The position numbers and the translations under genes are program-made. Under the pieces are notes generated by a model. It was not told where the DNA came from. It ran no database searches and saw only the letters and a program-made list of their open reading frames with translations. Positions 1-7,851 of a stretch of 11,092 nt of DNA are shown in pieces. Origin of the DNA: an uncultured Caulobacteraceae bacterium (lineage in GTDB: Bacteria > Pseudomonadota > Alphaproteobacteria > Caulobacterales > TH1-2). Location of the stretch: contig CALBST010000063.1 in NCBI GenBank assembly GCA_937967425.1, forward strand, positions 1-11,092. Direction: 5' to 3'. The stretch's first letter is position 1. Every line of letters begins with the position of its first letter.

Positions 1-2
1 AC

Positions 3-32
3 CCGCCGTTCGGCCTGCCGGGCGGACGTTTT
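3..32 (+). terminator. Possible Rho-independent terminator of an upstream plus-strand gene
   Basis: CCGCC at 3-7 pairs with GGCGG at 21-25. Inside it CGGC (11-14) pairs with GCCG (17-20), leaving a GTT bulge, so the stem has about nine GC-rich pairs. ACG and then TTTT (29-32) follow. This fits a terminator for a plus-strand gene ending left of the window. The T-run is short and the stem is bulged, so the call is tentative. Confidence 0.35.
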
Positions 33-85
33 GCAGCAAAGGCGTTGCGGGCGTGGAACTCCGGAGGCTTTAGAGACGGCAAATC

Positions 86-90
86 CGAGG
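86..90 (+). promoter_or_regulatory. Ribosome binding site deciding the start of the M1 peptidase
   Basis: CGAGG lies 8 nt before the ATG at 99. The open frame reaches back to an ATG at 45, but that start lacks such a site and would put 18 polar and charged residues ahead of a clean signal peptide. The site therefore favours 99. Confidence 0.6.
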
Positions 91-98
91 TTTGCCGA

Positions 99-2738
99 AT
101 GAAATTCCGCCCTTTTCTGATTGCCTGCGCCCTGCTCGCCGCCGCCCCTGCCGCTCAGGCGCAGCGGCAATGGTTCGAGGATGCGGTGACGCCGATCCGC
201 TACGAGATTTCGGTGACGCCTGACGTTGAGGCCGCGACGCTTGCCGGCGAAGCCACGATCACGATTGAAACCAGCGCGCCTCTCGATCGCATCACCATGA
301 ATGCGCTCGATCTCGTCGTGCAGCGCGCCAGCATCGACAATGCGGCGGCCAGCGCGGAAGTGAACGCGGACGCGCAGACCCTGACGCTCACGCCGCGCCG
401 CCAGCTGCGCCCGGGGCGTCACACCATCCGCATCGCCTATACAGGTAAAATTTACGACGACGCCTACGGGCTTTTCCGCGTCGAATACCAGAGCGATGGC
501 CAGACCAAGCGCGCGCTCGCGACACAGTTCGAACCGGGCGACGCGCGGCGGTTTGCGCCGATGTGGGATCAGCCGAACCTGCGCGCGGTGTTTTCGCTGA
601 CGGTGACGGCGCCGAGCGATCAGTTCGTGGTCGGCAATATGCCGGCCGAACAAACGACGCGGCTTGCAGGCAACCGCACGCGCACGCGCTTCGCCGATAC
701 GCCCTCCATGCCAAGCTATCTGCTTTTCCTCGCGGTTGGCGATTTCGAGCGGGTGACGCGGCAGGTCGGCGACGTTGAGCTTGGCGTCGTTGTCCGCCGC
801 GGCGAGGCTCATCGCACGGCCGCTGCGCTCGAAGCGGGCGAACAGTCGCTCAACTACTTCACGGAATATTTTGGCATCCCCTATCCGCTGCCGAAGCTCG
901 ACATGATCGGCGTGCCCGGCGCGGGCGGTTTTGGCGCGATGGAGAACTGGGGCGCCATCCTCTATTTCGACCAATATCTGCTGGTGGACGAAAACTCGAG
1001 CGTGGCCGAGCGGCAGAACGTGTTCGGCATCGTCGCCCACGAAATCGCGCACCAATGGTTCGGCAATCTCGTCACCATGCATTGGTGGGACGATCTGTGG
1101 CTGAACGAAGGGTTCGCATCGTGGATGGCGGCGAAAGCGACCGAAGCGGTGCACCCGGACTGGAACCCGTGGCTGACGCAGCTGACGGACGGCACCTCCA
1201 CCGCCATGGCGCTCGATGCGCGCCAAGGCACGCACTCGGTGGTGCAGGTCGTCAATACCATCGACGATGCGAACCTCGCGTTCGACACGATCACTTACGA
1301 AAAGGGCCTGGCCGTCATTCGCATGCTCGAAGCTTATGTCGGCGAGGAAGATTTCCGCACAGGCGTGCGCAACTACATCAACAGCCGCCGCTATGGCAGC
1401 GCTCGCACTGAGGATCTGTGGACCGCGATTCAGGGCGCGTCGGGCCAGCCGGTGCTGGAGATCGCGCGCAGCTTCACCACGCAACCCGGCTTCCCTCTGA
1501 TCCGCGCTGAGAGCCACGATTGCCGCAGAAGCCGCGGCGCAGACATCAGCTTGGAGCAGCGTCGTTTCGCGATGGACGATTCCGCGCGCACGGATCAGCG
1601 CTGGACCATTCCGATCATGATCCGCCGCATTGGCGGCGGCGAGTCGCGCGTCGTCTTCCCTTCGAGCCAGCAGGCTATCAGCACAACGGTGCGCTCCACC
1701 TGCCAGCCGTATCTCGTAAATGCGGGGCAGTCCGGCTTTTTCAGGGTTCTCTATGATGACGCGAACTTTGCGCGTTTGCGCGAGGCGTTCGGGCAGCTTG
1801 ATGACGCCGATCAGCTTGGCCTGCTGCTCGACTATTACGCCTTCGGGCGAAGCGGCGATGCGCCGTTCACGAACTATCTCGAACTGGTCAATGTCATCCC
1901 AGCCAACGCCGATCCGGTGATCGTCATGGATACGGCGGCTTCGATGTCAGCCTTTGCGGGGTACACCCACGGACGCCCAAGCGCCGAGGCGGTGCGCGCC
2001 TATGGGCGGCGCATCCTGGAACCGCACTTCGCGCGCGTCGGCTGGCAACCGCGCCCCGGCGACGACGCCAACCTCACCAACATGCGCGCAACCCTCATCA
2101 CCACTTTGGGCGGACTTGGCGACGAAGAGATCATCGCCGAAGCGCGCCGACGCATACGCGCAGCCCAGAGCGACCCATCAGCGCTCCCCGGCGCCATCCG
2201 CACCGCCGCGCGATCGGTTTATGCCGCCAACGCAACACCGGCGGATTACGAGGCGCTTTTGGCGCAGGCGCGCGCAGCGTCAGATTTCGTCGAGCAGCGC
2301 AGGCTTTGGCTGCTGATTGCGAGCGCCAATGACGACGCCCTGGCGCAGCGCACGCTGCAGCTGACGCTCGGTGATGAAATTCCGCGCCAGATCAGGCCGC
2401 AGGTGATCAGCGCCGTCGCAGCGGGTCACACGCGAATGGCCTGGGACTTCCTGGTCGCCAATCGGGCGGCGATTGAAGCCATGCTCGACCCGCTGCAGCG
2501 GCTCGAGTTTCCGACTCATCTTGCCGCGATCAGCGGCGACGTGGCCATGATCGATGAACTGGATCGTTACGCCCAGAACTTCCCGGAGGGCAGTGCGCGT
2601 GACACGGTAGCTGCGGCGCAAGCGCAGATCCGGCTGCGCGCGGAGACTATCCGCGAGCGCGTCCCGGCGATTGAAGCGTGGATCGCGCAGCATGGCCGCC
2701 AGCGCGGAGCGACATCTGGCGGCCCTGCGCGGCGCTGA
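99..2738 (+). CDS. Secreted M1 family zinc aminopeptidase
   Basis: This 879-aa protein should remove N-terminal residues from peptides in the periplasm, as M1 (aminopeptidase N-like) enzymes do. A signal peptide covers residues 1-22 (basic MKFR, hydrophobic core, AQA before the likely cut). An N-terminal beta-saddle domain runs to about 210. The catalytic domain carries the exopeptidase motif GAMEN at 279-283, the zinc site HEIAH at 314-318 with the third ligand E337 exactly 18 residues later, and the transition-state tyrosine Y400 in TYEKG. From about 520 an ERAP1-like helical C-terminal domain follows (NAGQSGFFRVLY). All catalytic residues are present and the length is normal for the family. 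The mature chain has only two cysteines, C475 and C535. The gene stands alone and faces a minus-strand gene across an inverted repeat. Family is certain; substrate is unknown. Confidence 0.96.
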   Translation: MKFRPFLIACALLAAAPAAQAQRQWFEDAVTPIRYEISVTPDVEAATLAGEATITIETSAPLDRITMNALDLVVQRASIDNAAASAEVNADAQTLTLTPRRQLRPGRHTIRIAYTGKIYDDAYGLFRVEYQSDGQTKRALATQFEPGDARRFAPMWDQPNLRAVFSLTVTAPSDQFVVGNMPAEQTTRLAGNRTRTRFADTPSMPSYLLFLAVGDFERVTRQVGDVELGVVVRRGEAHRTAAALEAGEQSLNYFTEYFGIPYPLPKLDMIGVPGAGGFGAMENWGAILYFDQYLLVDENSSVAERQNVFGIVAHEIAHQWFGNLVTMHWWDDLWLNEGFASWMAAKATEAVHPDWNPWLTQLTDGTSTAMALDARQGTHSVVQVVNTIDDANLAFDTITYEKGLAVIRMLEAYVGEEDFRTGVRNYINSRRYGSARTEDLWTAIQGASGQPVLEIARSFTTQPGFPLIRAESHDCRRSRGADISLEQRRFAMDDSARTDQRWTIPIMIRRIGGGESRVVFPSSQQAISTTVRSTCQPYLVNAGQSGFFRVLYDDANFARLREAFGQLDDADQLGLLLDYYAFGRSGDAPFTNYLELVNVIPANADPVIVMDTAASMSAFAGYTHGRPSAEAVRAYGRRILEPHFARVGWQPRPGDDANLTNMRATLITTLGGLGDEEIIAEARRRIRAAQSDPSALPGAIRTAARSVYAANATPADYEALLAQARAASDFVEQRRLWLLIASANDDALAQRTLQLTLGDEIPRQIRPQVISAVAAGHTRMAWDFLVANRAAIEAMLDPLQRLEFPTHLAAISGDVAMIDELDRYAQNFPEGSARDTVAAAQAQIRLRAETIRERVPAIEAWIAQHGRQRGATSGGPARR

Positions 2739-2746
2739 TAACGTCG

Positions 2747-2848
2747 AGTCTGGACCGCCGGCGCCCCCGCCGGCATCTCCGCCTAGTCGACTACGGACGG
2801 CGAGATCTGAATTACCGAATGCCGGCGGGGGCGCCGGCGGTCCAGACT
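2747..2848. repeat. Nested inverted repeat (REP/BIME-like) in a convergent gap
   Basis: Two perfectly complementary 30-bp arms, 2747-2776 and 2819-2848, enclose a 42-nt spacer. Each arm is also a small hairpin: GCCGGCG, four C (or four G), CGCCGGC, at 2757-2774 and 2821-2838. The spacer holds the 10-bp palindrome TAGTCGACTA (2784-2793). The element begins 8 bp after the peptidase stop and ends 5 bp before the stop of the opposing gene. The layout resembles paired REP units in inverted orientation. It may also stop transcription from both sides, although neither flank has a strong T-run. Whether it recurs in the genome cannot be seen here. Confidence 0.85.
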
Positions 2849-2853
2849 TGTAT

Positions 2854-3603
2854 CTAGCGTTTCGTCAGAAACGCGGCGAAGGCGGCGGCGGCTTCGGGCG
2901 AGCGGAGCCGCTCGGCGAAGATTTCGCCCTCTTCCTGCATACGCGCCAATAGGGCTTCGCGATCGCGCATGAGCTTCTTGGTGAGGCGCATGGATTGCGG
3001 CGGCTTCGCCGCGAGAGTCTGCGCAGCTGCGCGCGCGCGCGGTTGGACTTCGCCGGACGGCAACGCGGCGTTGGCGAGGCCCCAGGCAGCAGCGTCTTTT
3101 CCATGGAGCGGCTCACCCAAGCCGAAGAGCGCGAATGCGCGGGTATGGCCGAGGCGATCGACCATGGTGAGGCTCGATGCGTTCTCCGGCACAACACCGA
3201 GATCGATGAACGGCACGGTGAGGCGCGCATCTTCGGCGACATAAACGAGATCGCACTGGAACAGCATGGTGGTGCCGACGCCGACGGCGTGGCCCTGCAC
3301 CGCCGCGACGATCGGCTTTTCCGCGTTGATTACCACTTCGAGGAAGCGGCCGACATGACGCGGACCATCGAAAGCGCCGGCGGACTGGGCGGCGAAATCC
3401 TTGATGTCGTTGCCGGCGGAGAAGAAGTCGCCGACCGCCGTGAACAGCACGACGCGGATGTCGTCGTTCGTCTGTGCTTCGACGACGGCGTCGGCCATCG
3501 CGCCGTACATGGCGTTGGTGATGGCGTTCTTCTTGTCCGGGCGGTTGAACTGGATTTCGAGAACTGCGCCGTCGCGGCGGACGATGATGTGCTCTTCGCT
3601 CAT
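2854..3603 (-). CDS. Crotonase-fold enzyme, delta3-delta2-enoyl-CoA isomerase-like
   Basis: This 249-aa protein of the enoyl-CoA hydratase/isomerase family probably acts on unsaturated fatty acyl-CoA in the cytosol. The oxyanion-hole motifs are FSAGNDIKDF (61-70) and GHAVGVGTT (104-112). The two glutamates that hydratases use for catalysis align here to T112 and F132. Instead the stretch PFIDLGVVPENASS (131-144) matches the PF..LG..PE..SS pattern of enoyl-CoA isomerases, with E140 at the position of their single catalytic acid. Isomerase is therefore more likely than hydratase. The frame stays open to 3633, but AGAGG (3612-3616) lies 8 nt before the ATG at 3603, and MSEEHIIVRR begins the fold as usual. 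The gene is divergent from the CPBP gene across 86 bp. Family is certain; the exact reaction is inferred. Confidence 0.9.
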   Translation of the reverse strand: MSEEHIIVRRDGAVLEIQFNRPDKKNAITNAMYGAMADAVVEAQTNDDIRVVLFTAVGDFFSAGNDIKDFAAQSAGAFDGPRHVGRFLEVVINAEKPIVAAVQGHAVGVGTTMLFQCDLVYVAEDARLTVPFIDLGVVPENASSLTMVDRLGHTRAFALFGLGEPLHGKDAAAWGLANAALPSGEVQPRARAAAQTLAAKPPQSMRLTKKLMRDREALLARMQEEGEIFAERLRSPEAAAAFAAFLTKR

Positions 3604-3689
3604 GGACAATACCTCTTCCCACCCCGCATACACCGGCGCCCATCGCGCGGCGAGAGACGAACGGCACGGTTTGCGCTACGTCAGCGCAC

Positions 3690-4430
3690 ATGCGGGACGG
3701 CATTCATGACCGGGCGAGCTGGGCGAAGCTGCTGATCGGCTTCGCTGTGTTGTTCGCCATTCTGCAAGGATCGGCGGCGGTCCTGCACAGCTTGCGCGGC
3801 GAAGCAGGCTTGGCGGTGGCGGCGGTGACAGTGGGCGCGGCGCTGCTCGCGCAACGCTTCTTCTTCAGCGGCACGTGGAAGGCGGCGTTCGCGGACCTCG
3901 GCCTCGGCGCGCCTAGCCCGCGCGGCATAATCGTAGCGATTGGCGTCTGCGCACTGGCGCTTTGCGCCTTCCCGCTCTTCCTGATGACGCAAGGCGGGTT
4001 CATCTCGATCTATCCCGGCGCGGCTTGGCTGGCGTTCGGCATATTCCTTCAAGCGGGTGTCGCTGAGGGGATCCTGTTTCGCGGGTTTCTGTACGGCAAC
4101 ATCCGTCGCGGGCGCACATTCTGGCGCGCGGCGTTGCTCTCAATGATCCCGTTCGCGGCCGCGCACCTTTATCTGTTCGCGACGATGGCCTGGCCGATCG
4201 CGCTCACGGCGCTGGCGCTCTCGGTGCTGATCGCGTTTCCGTTCGCGTGGCTTTACGAACTCGGCGGTCGCACCATCTGGGCGCCGGCCATTGCGCACGC
4301 TGTCGTGCAAGGCGCGATAAAGCTCATCGTGATCGAGGATCCCGCGTTTGCCATCGTCTGGATGGGCGCGAGCCTGGTTGCGATGTGGGTCGTCTTCCTG
4401 GTTAGTTCTTCAGCCGGTAGCCGGTCTTGA
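3690..4430 (+). CDS. CPBP family intramembrane protein (CAAX protease-like)
   Basis: This 246-aa polytopic membrane protein has hydrophobic segments near 13-33, 39-58, 79-99, 111-130, 146-165, 167-188 and 219-239. It carries the three CPBP (Rce1/Abi) motifs. Motif 1 is E126-G-I-L-F-R131, where the second glutamate of EExxxR is glycine. Motif 2, FxxxH, is intact at F155-H159. Motif 3 is H203-A-V-V-Q207, with glutamine in place of the usual asparagine. Family members are membrane proteases or related proteins, often of unknown substrate. The two changes leave activity uncertain, but E126, H159 and H203 remain. No good ribosome binding site precedes ATG 3690, and I see no better in-frame start. 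The last 29 nt overlap the end of the opposing permease gene. Confidence 0.85.
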   Translation: MRDGIHDRASWAKLLIGFAVLFAILQGSAAVLHSLRGEAGLAVAAVTVGAALLAQRFFFSGTWKAAFADLGLGAPSPRGIIVAIGVCALALCAFPLFLMTQGGFISIYPGAAWLAFGIFLQAGVAEGILFRGFLYGNIRRGRTFWRAALLSMIPFAAAHLYLFATMAWPIALTALALSVLIAFPFAWLYELGGRTIWAPAIAHAVVQGAIKLIVIEDPAFAIVWMGASLVAMWVVFLVSSSAGSRS

Positions 4431-5169
4431 ATATCCACCAGACGGCGGTGAGGCAGATGAGCAGGAAGAAGCTGATCGCCGCGAGGCTGACGCCGATGTT
4501 CACATCCGCCGCCTGCTCGCCGAAGAAAGCCCAGCGGAAGCCACTGATCAGATAAACAATCGGGTTGAACAGCGCGATCGTGTCCCAGGGCTTCGGCAGC
4601 ATCTCGATCGAGTAGAACGTACCGCCGAGGAACGTCAGCGGCGTCAGGATCAGCATCGGCACGATCTGGAGCTTCTCGAAGCCGTCGGCGAGCACGCCGA
4701 GAACGAAGCCGAACAAGCAGAACGAAACGCTGGTCAGCACCAGGAACAGCAACACGGCCGGCCAGTTCTGCGCGCTGTACGGCACGAAGAAGTACGCGGT
4801 GGCGAGAATGACGAGGCCGATGATCACTGACTTCGTCGCAGCGGCGCCGACATAACCGCAGACAGCTTCGAAGGCCGAGACCGGCGCTGACAGCAACTCG
4901 TAAATCGTCCCAGCCCAGCGCGGCATGTAGATGCCGAAGCTGGCGTTGGAGACGCTCTCGGTCAGGATCGAGAGCATGACGAGGCCGGGAATGATGAATT
5001 GCCCATAGCTCACGCCGCCAATCTCAATCATGCGCGAGCCGAACACCGAGCCGAAGACTATGAAGTAGAGCGAGGTCGAGAGCACCGGCGAGAACAGGCT
5101 CTGCCCGATGGTGCGAAACCAGCGCGCCATCTCGAAACGATAGATGGCTTGAATGCCGTAGACGTTCAT
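4402..5169 (-). CDS. ABC-2 type transporter permease, YadH-like
   Basis: This 255-aa inner-membrane subunit belongs to an ABC-2 exporter and partners the ATPase just upstream. It has about six hydrophobic segments, near 22-45, 55-75, 104-130, 137-161, 168-186 and 227-247. The hallmark ABC-2 stretch lies at about 170-212: [16 protein letters not shown], then [12 protein letters not shown]. The length is nearly that of E. coli YadH (256 aa). Its ATG overlaps the ATPase stop in an ATGA (5166-5169), so translation is probably coupled and no separate ribosome binding site is needed. The 3' end overlaps the convergent CPBP gene by 29 nt. The exported substrate cannot be read from the sequence. Confidence 0.93.
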   Translation of the reverse strand: MNVYGIQAIYRFEMARWFRTIGQSLFSPVLSTSLYFIVFGSVFGSRMIEIGGVSYGQFIIPGLVMLSILTESVSNASFGIYMPRWAGTIYELLSAPVSAFEAVCGYVGAAATKSVIIGLVILATAYFFVPYSAQNWPAVLLFLVLTSVSFCLFGFVLGVLADGFEKLQIVPMLILTPLTFLGGTFYSIEMLPKPWDTIALFNPIVYLISGFRWAFFGEQAADVNIGVSLAAISFFLLICLTAVWWIFKTGYRLKN

Positions 5170-6128
5170 TTGGAGTGCACCAGGGAAACGAAGATGTCTT
5201 CGAGCGAGGATTGCTCGGTGTGGAGGTCTTTGTAATCGACGCCGATTTCGCCCAGCCGCTTCAGGAACGCCGGGATGCCGGTGTCGTCGGCCTGGGCGTC
5301 GAAGCTGTAGATGATCTGGCGGCCTTCATTGGCGAGTTCGACGTGGAAGCCGTTCAAGCCGCCGGGCACTTCGCTCACGGGCGCGGCGAGATCGAGCACC
5401 AGCTGCTTCTTGCCCAGCTTGCGCATCAGCGTGTTCTTCTCTTCAACAAGGATCAGCTCGCCCTTGCTGATGACGCCGACGCGATCGGCCATTTCTTCGG
5501 CCTCTTCGATGTAGTGCGTCGTGAGGATGATGGTGACGCCGTTCTTCCGCAGCCCGCGCACCATTTCCCACATGTCGCGGCGCAGCTCGACGTCCACGCC
5601 GGCGCTGGGCTCATCGAGGAAGAGGATTTTCGGCTCGTGTGAAAGCGCCTTGGCGATCATGACCCGGCGCTTCATGCCGCCGGAAAGTTCCATGATCTTG
5701 GCGTTGCGCTTTTCCCAGAGCGACAGATCGCGCAGCACCTTTTCGATGTAGGCCGGGTTCGGTGCGAACCCGAACAGCCCACGGCTGAAATTCACCGTAT
5801 CGATCACACGCTCGAACGCGTCCGTGTGAAGCTCCTGCGGCACGAGGCCGATCTTCTTGCGCGCCTCTTTGTAGTCGCGGATGATGTCGTGGCCGTCGGC
5901 GATGATCGTGCCTGTGGAGAGGTTCACGATCCCGCAGGTCATGTTGATGAGCGTCGTTTTGCCGGCGCCGTTCGGCCCCAGCAGCGCGAAAATCTCGCCC
6001 CTCATGATCTCCAGCGACACGGGCTTCAGCGCCTGGACGCCGGACTTATACGTCTTGCTGACGTCTTTAATCGTGATGATGGGCTGCAAGAGGCGACTCG
6101 GAACTTGTTGTCTCGGAGGCGCCGACAT
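5166..6128 (-). CDS. ABC transporter ATP-binding protein, YadG-like
   Basis: This 320-aa ATPase powers the exporter formed with the permease that follows. Visible elements are Walker [10 protein letters not shown] (51-59), Q-loop Q98 in LVPQE, signature LSGGMKRR (148-155), Walker B ILFLDEP (168-174) with catalytic E173, and H-loop H205 in TTHY. After the nucleotide-binding domain comes a tail of roughly 80 residues ending [12 protein letters not shown]. That tail resembles the end of E. coli YadG, as do the stretches around [16 protein letters not shown] and GVDVELRR. A short N-terminal extension of about 15 residues precedes the fold. ATG 6128 has no clear ribosome binding site, so the start is less sure than the gene. 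It is the first gene of a two-gene operon, divergent from the chalcone-isomerase-fold gene across 201 bp. Confidence 0.95.
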   Translation of the reverse strand: MSAPPRQQVPSRLLQPIITIKDVSKTYKSGVQALKPVSLEIMRGEIFALLGPNGAGKTTLINMTCGIVNLSTGTIIADGHDIIRDYKEARKKIGLVPQELHTDAFERVIDTVNFSRGLFGFAPNPAYIEKVLRDLSLWEKRNAKIMELSGGMKRRVMIAKALSHEPKILFLDEPSAGVDVELRRDMWEMVRGLRKNGVTIILTTHYIEEAEEMADRVGVISKGELILVEEKNTLMRKLGKKQLVLDLAAPVSEVPGGLNGFHVELANEGRQIIYSFDAQADDTGIPAFLKRLGEIGVDYKDLHTEQSSLEDIFVSLVHSK

Positions 6129-6317
6129 AGGGGCGCGAACCGAATTGGGCTAGGGGCGTTCGATATTCCGCAGAGCGATTGCGGACATGCGCCGCAACGA
6201 CCTACGTATTCGAGGACGATGCACCCAGCCCGAATCCTACAACCCAGCCGGCCACGCCTGCGCCGAATTCCGCCAATCCATTGGCGCCTTTTGTCCGTAT
6301 CCAGCGTTCATACCGCC

Positions 6318-6322
6318 GGAGA
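6318..6322 (+). promoter_or_regulatory. Ribosome binding site deciding a GTG start
   Basis: GGAGA lies 7 nt before the GTG at 6330. The nearby ATG at 6325 is out of frame with the coding sequence, and no in-frame ATG lies close by. The site and the signal peptide that begins right after it support the GTG. Confidence 0.6.
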
Positions 6323-6329
6323 CCATGTC

Positions 6330-6854
6330 GTGCGCCAGATCCTGACCGCCCTCGCCGCCCTAACGCTGCTCTTCGCCGGTCCTGCCGCGGCGAACCCGAG
6401 CGAAGTGGCGCGCGCACTGCCTGGTGCGGAGAAGGTTGGCGAAGCGGCCTACAGCGTGCTTTCGATCCGGCTTTTCAATGCGGAGCTCTATGCCAATGGC
6501 GGCGCGTTCTCCTGGGAGCGGCCATTTGCGCTGACGCTGACTTATGATCGCGCGGCGCGGGCGGAGACCCTGATCAACCGCTCAATCCGCGAAATGAGTT
6601 CGCGTGGCGCCGGCGGCGCGGAGCGGCTAGCGCCGCTGCGCACACAACTGGAGCGCTGCTTCACCAGCGTGTCACAAGGCGATCGCTTCACCGGCGTCAG
6701 CACCAGCCAGGAGACGGCGGTGTTCTATCTTAACGGCGCACAGCGCTGCGAGGTGCGCTGGCCGAATTTCCGGCGTCACTTCTTCGGTATCTGGCTCGAC
6801 GGCCGCGACGGCGCTGCGGCGCGGATCAGCGCGCAGCTGCGCGGCGAGGCCTAA
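6330..6854 (+). CDS. Secreted chalcone isomerase-fold family protein
   Basis: This 174-aa protein has a signal peptide (residues 1-21, RQILTALAALTLLFAGPAAA) and then a chalcone-isomerase-like domain of the bacterial periplasmic type. Family traits are the order LPGAEKVGEAAYSVL, IRLFNAELYANGG (47-59), RPFALTLTYDR (64-74), SIREM (85-89), GDRFTGV (117-123), VFYLNG (131-136) and FFGIWLD (151-157). Bacterial members are not known as flavonoid enzymes; the fold may bind lipid-like ligands, and the real role is unknown. The mature chain has two cysteines, C110 and C140. The frame stays open far upstream, but that stretch is antisense to the ABC ATPase, and the signal peptide plus GGAGA place the start at GTG 6330. 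The stop overlaps the end of the opposing dehydrogenase gene by 4 nt. Confidence 0.85.
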   Translation: MRQILTALAALTLLFAGPAAANPSEVARALPGAEKVGEAAYSVLSIRLFNAELYANGGAFSWERPFALTLTYDRAARAETLINRSIREMSSRGAGGAERLAPLRTQLERCFTSVSQGDRFTGVSTSQETAVFYLNGAQRCEVRWPNFRRHFFGIWLDGRDGAAARISAQLRGEA

Positions 6855-7717
6855 GCCTTCGGTCCCATGCTGACGCCCGGCGGCAGCGGCGTGTTCTCCG
6901 GCACGAAGAAATCCGGCATAAGCGATTTGGTCGGATCGATGCGGTACTTATCGAAGTCGCGCTCGCCTTCGGCATAGAGCAGCACATCATCGATGAAGAA
7001 GTTGCCGGTGCATTCGCGCGCAGACTTGTTGAAGATCGCGTAGGCGGCGTCGGCCATGATGTCGACGCTGCGGCAATGGCTCATGCCCTCTTGGCCGGCG
7101 AGCGCGAACTCGATCGCGGCGGTGGCGATGCCGGTGCGCGGCCACAGCGCGTTAAAGGCGATGCCATCGTCCTTGAACTCTTCGGCCATGCCGAGCACGC
7201 ACATGCTCATGCCGTACTTCGCCATCGTGTAAGCGACGTGTCCGGCGAACCAGCGCGGGCTCATATCGAGCGGCGGCGACAGCATCAGCACGTGCGGATT
7301 CGAGCTTTGCTTCAGATACGGGATGCAGGTGCGCGACGTGATGAACGTCCCGCGCGCGTTGACTTGGTTCATCAAGTCGTAACGGCGGATATCCGTCTGC
7401 AGCGTGCCTGTAAGTTGGATGGCGCTCGCATTGTTCACGCAGATATCGATGCCGCCGAATTTCTCCGCCGCCGCCTCTACAGCCGCCTTCACGCTATCGG
7501 GCTCGCGCACGTCGACGACGACTGGGAGCGCTTGCCCGCCCGCCTTCTCAATCTCTTCGGCCGCAGAATAGATCGTGCCCGGCAGCTTTTTGTGCGGCTC
7601 GGCCGTCTTGGCTGCGATCACAACATTGGCGCCGTCGCGCGCGGCGCGGAGGCCGATGGCCAGGCCGATGCCGCGGCTGGCGCCGGTAATGAATAAGGTT
7701 TTTCCGCGCAGACCCAT
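6851..7717 (-). CDS. SDR family oxidoreductase, HSDL2-like
   Basis: This 288-aa short-chain dehydrogenase should oxidise or reduce a hydroxyl/carbonyl group with a nicotinamide cofactor. The cofactor loop TGASRGIG is at 11-18, NNAS at 95-98, and the catalytic set is N120, S147, Y163 and K167 (YTMAK). The text AAKTAEPHKKLPGTIYSAAEEIE, the SPPLDM stretch, AYTMAKYGMSMCVLGMAEEF, NALWPRT and TGNFFIDDVLL follow the SDR domain of human HSDL2 (hydroxysteroid dehydrogenase-like 2) almost word for word. The SCP2 sterol-carrier domain that ends the animal protein is absent. A strong ribosome binding site GAGGTGA (7725-7731) lies 7 nt before ATG 7717. A role in fatty acid or isoprenoid/lipid metabolism is inferred; the substrate is not known. 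Confidence 0.94.
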   Translation of the reverse strand: MGLRGKTLFITGASRGIGLAIGLRAARDGANVVIAAKTAEPHKKLPGTIYSAAEEIEKAGGQALPVVVDVREPDSVKAAVEAAAEKFGGIDICVNNASAIQLTGTLQTDIRRYDLMNQVNARGTFITSRTCIPYLKQSSNPHVLMLSPPLDMSPRWFAGHVAYTMAKYGMSMCVLGMAEEFKDDGIAFNALWPRTGIATAAIEFALAGQEGMSHCRSVDIMADAAYAIFNKSARECTGNFFIDDVLLYAEGERDFDKYRIDPTKSLMPDFFVPENTPLPPGVSMGPKA

Positions 7718-7838
7718 GGGTTCCTCACCTCGTTTTCACCACAATAGGCGGTTCCCGCGCGCAATCTAGCGTGAGCGCGCATAGTCCGGTCTTGACTGTG
7801 GGCGACGGAAGGCGAAATTCCGCCCTGAGGGCAGGTTT

Positions 7839-7843
7839 GGAGG
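7839..7843 (+). promoter_or_regulatory. Ribosome binding site deciding the start of the 7852 gene
   Basis: GGAGG lies 8 nt before ATG 7852. The open frame extends back to an ATG at 7771, but starting there would bury the signal peptide behind 27 polar residues. Confidence 0.7.
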
Positions 7844-7851
7844 ACTACCGG

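Noticed and set aside
2995..3735. A 246-codon plus-strand open frame across the crotonase gene
   Set aside because: It runs antisense to the crotonase active-site region and into the CPBP start, with no family features. It is a by-product of GC-biased third positions.
5826..6329. Upstream extension of the chalcone-isomerase-fold frame to an ATG at 5826
   Set aside because: The first part is antisense to the ABC ATPase, and the extension would bury a clear signal peptide. GTG 6330 with GGAGA is the better start.
6129..6329. Divergent region between the ABC exporter and the chalcone-isomerase-fold gene, checked for operators or small genes
   Set aside because: I found no convincing promoter, dyad or small coding frame with a ribosome binding site.
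7792..7820. TTGACT at 7792-7797 as a -35 box with AAATTC at 7815-7820 as a -10 box
   Set aside because: The -35 match is good and the spacing right, but the -10 match is poor. Not enough to call a promoter for the 7852 gene.
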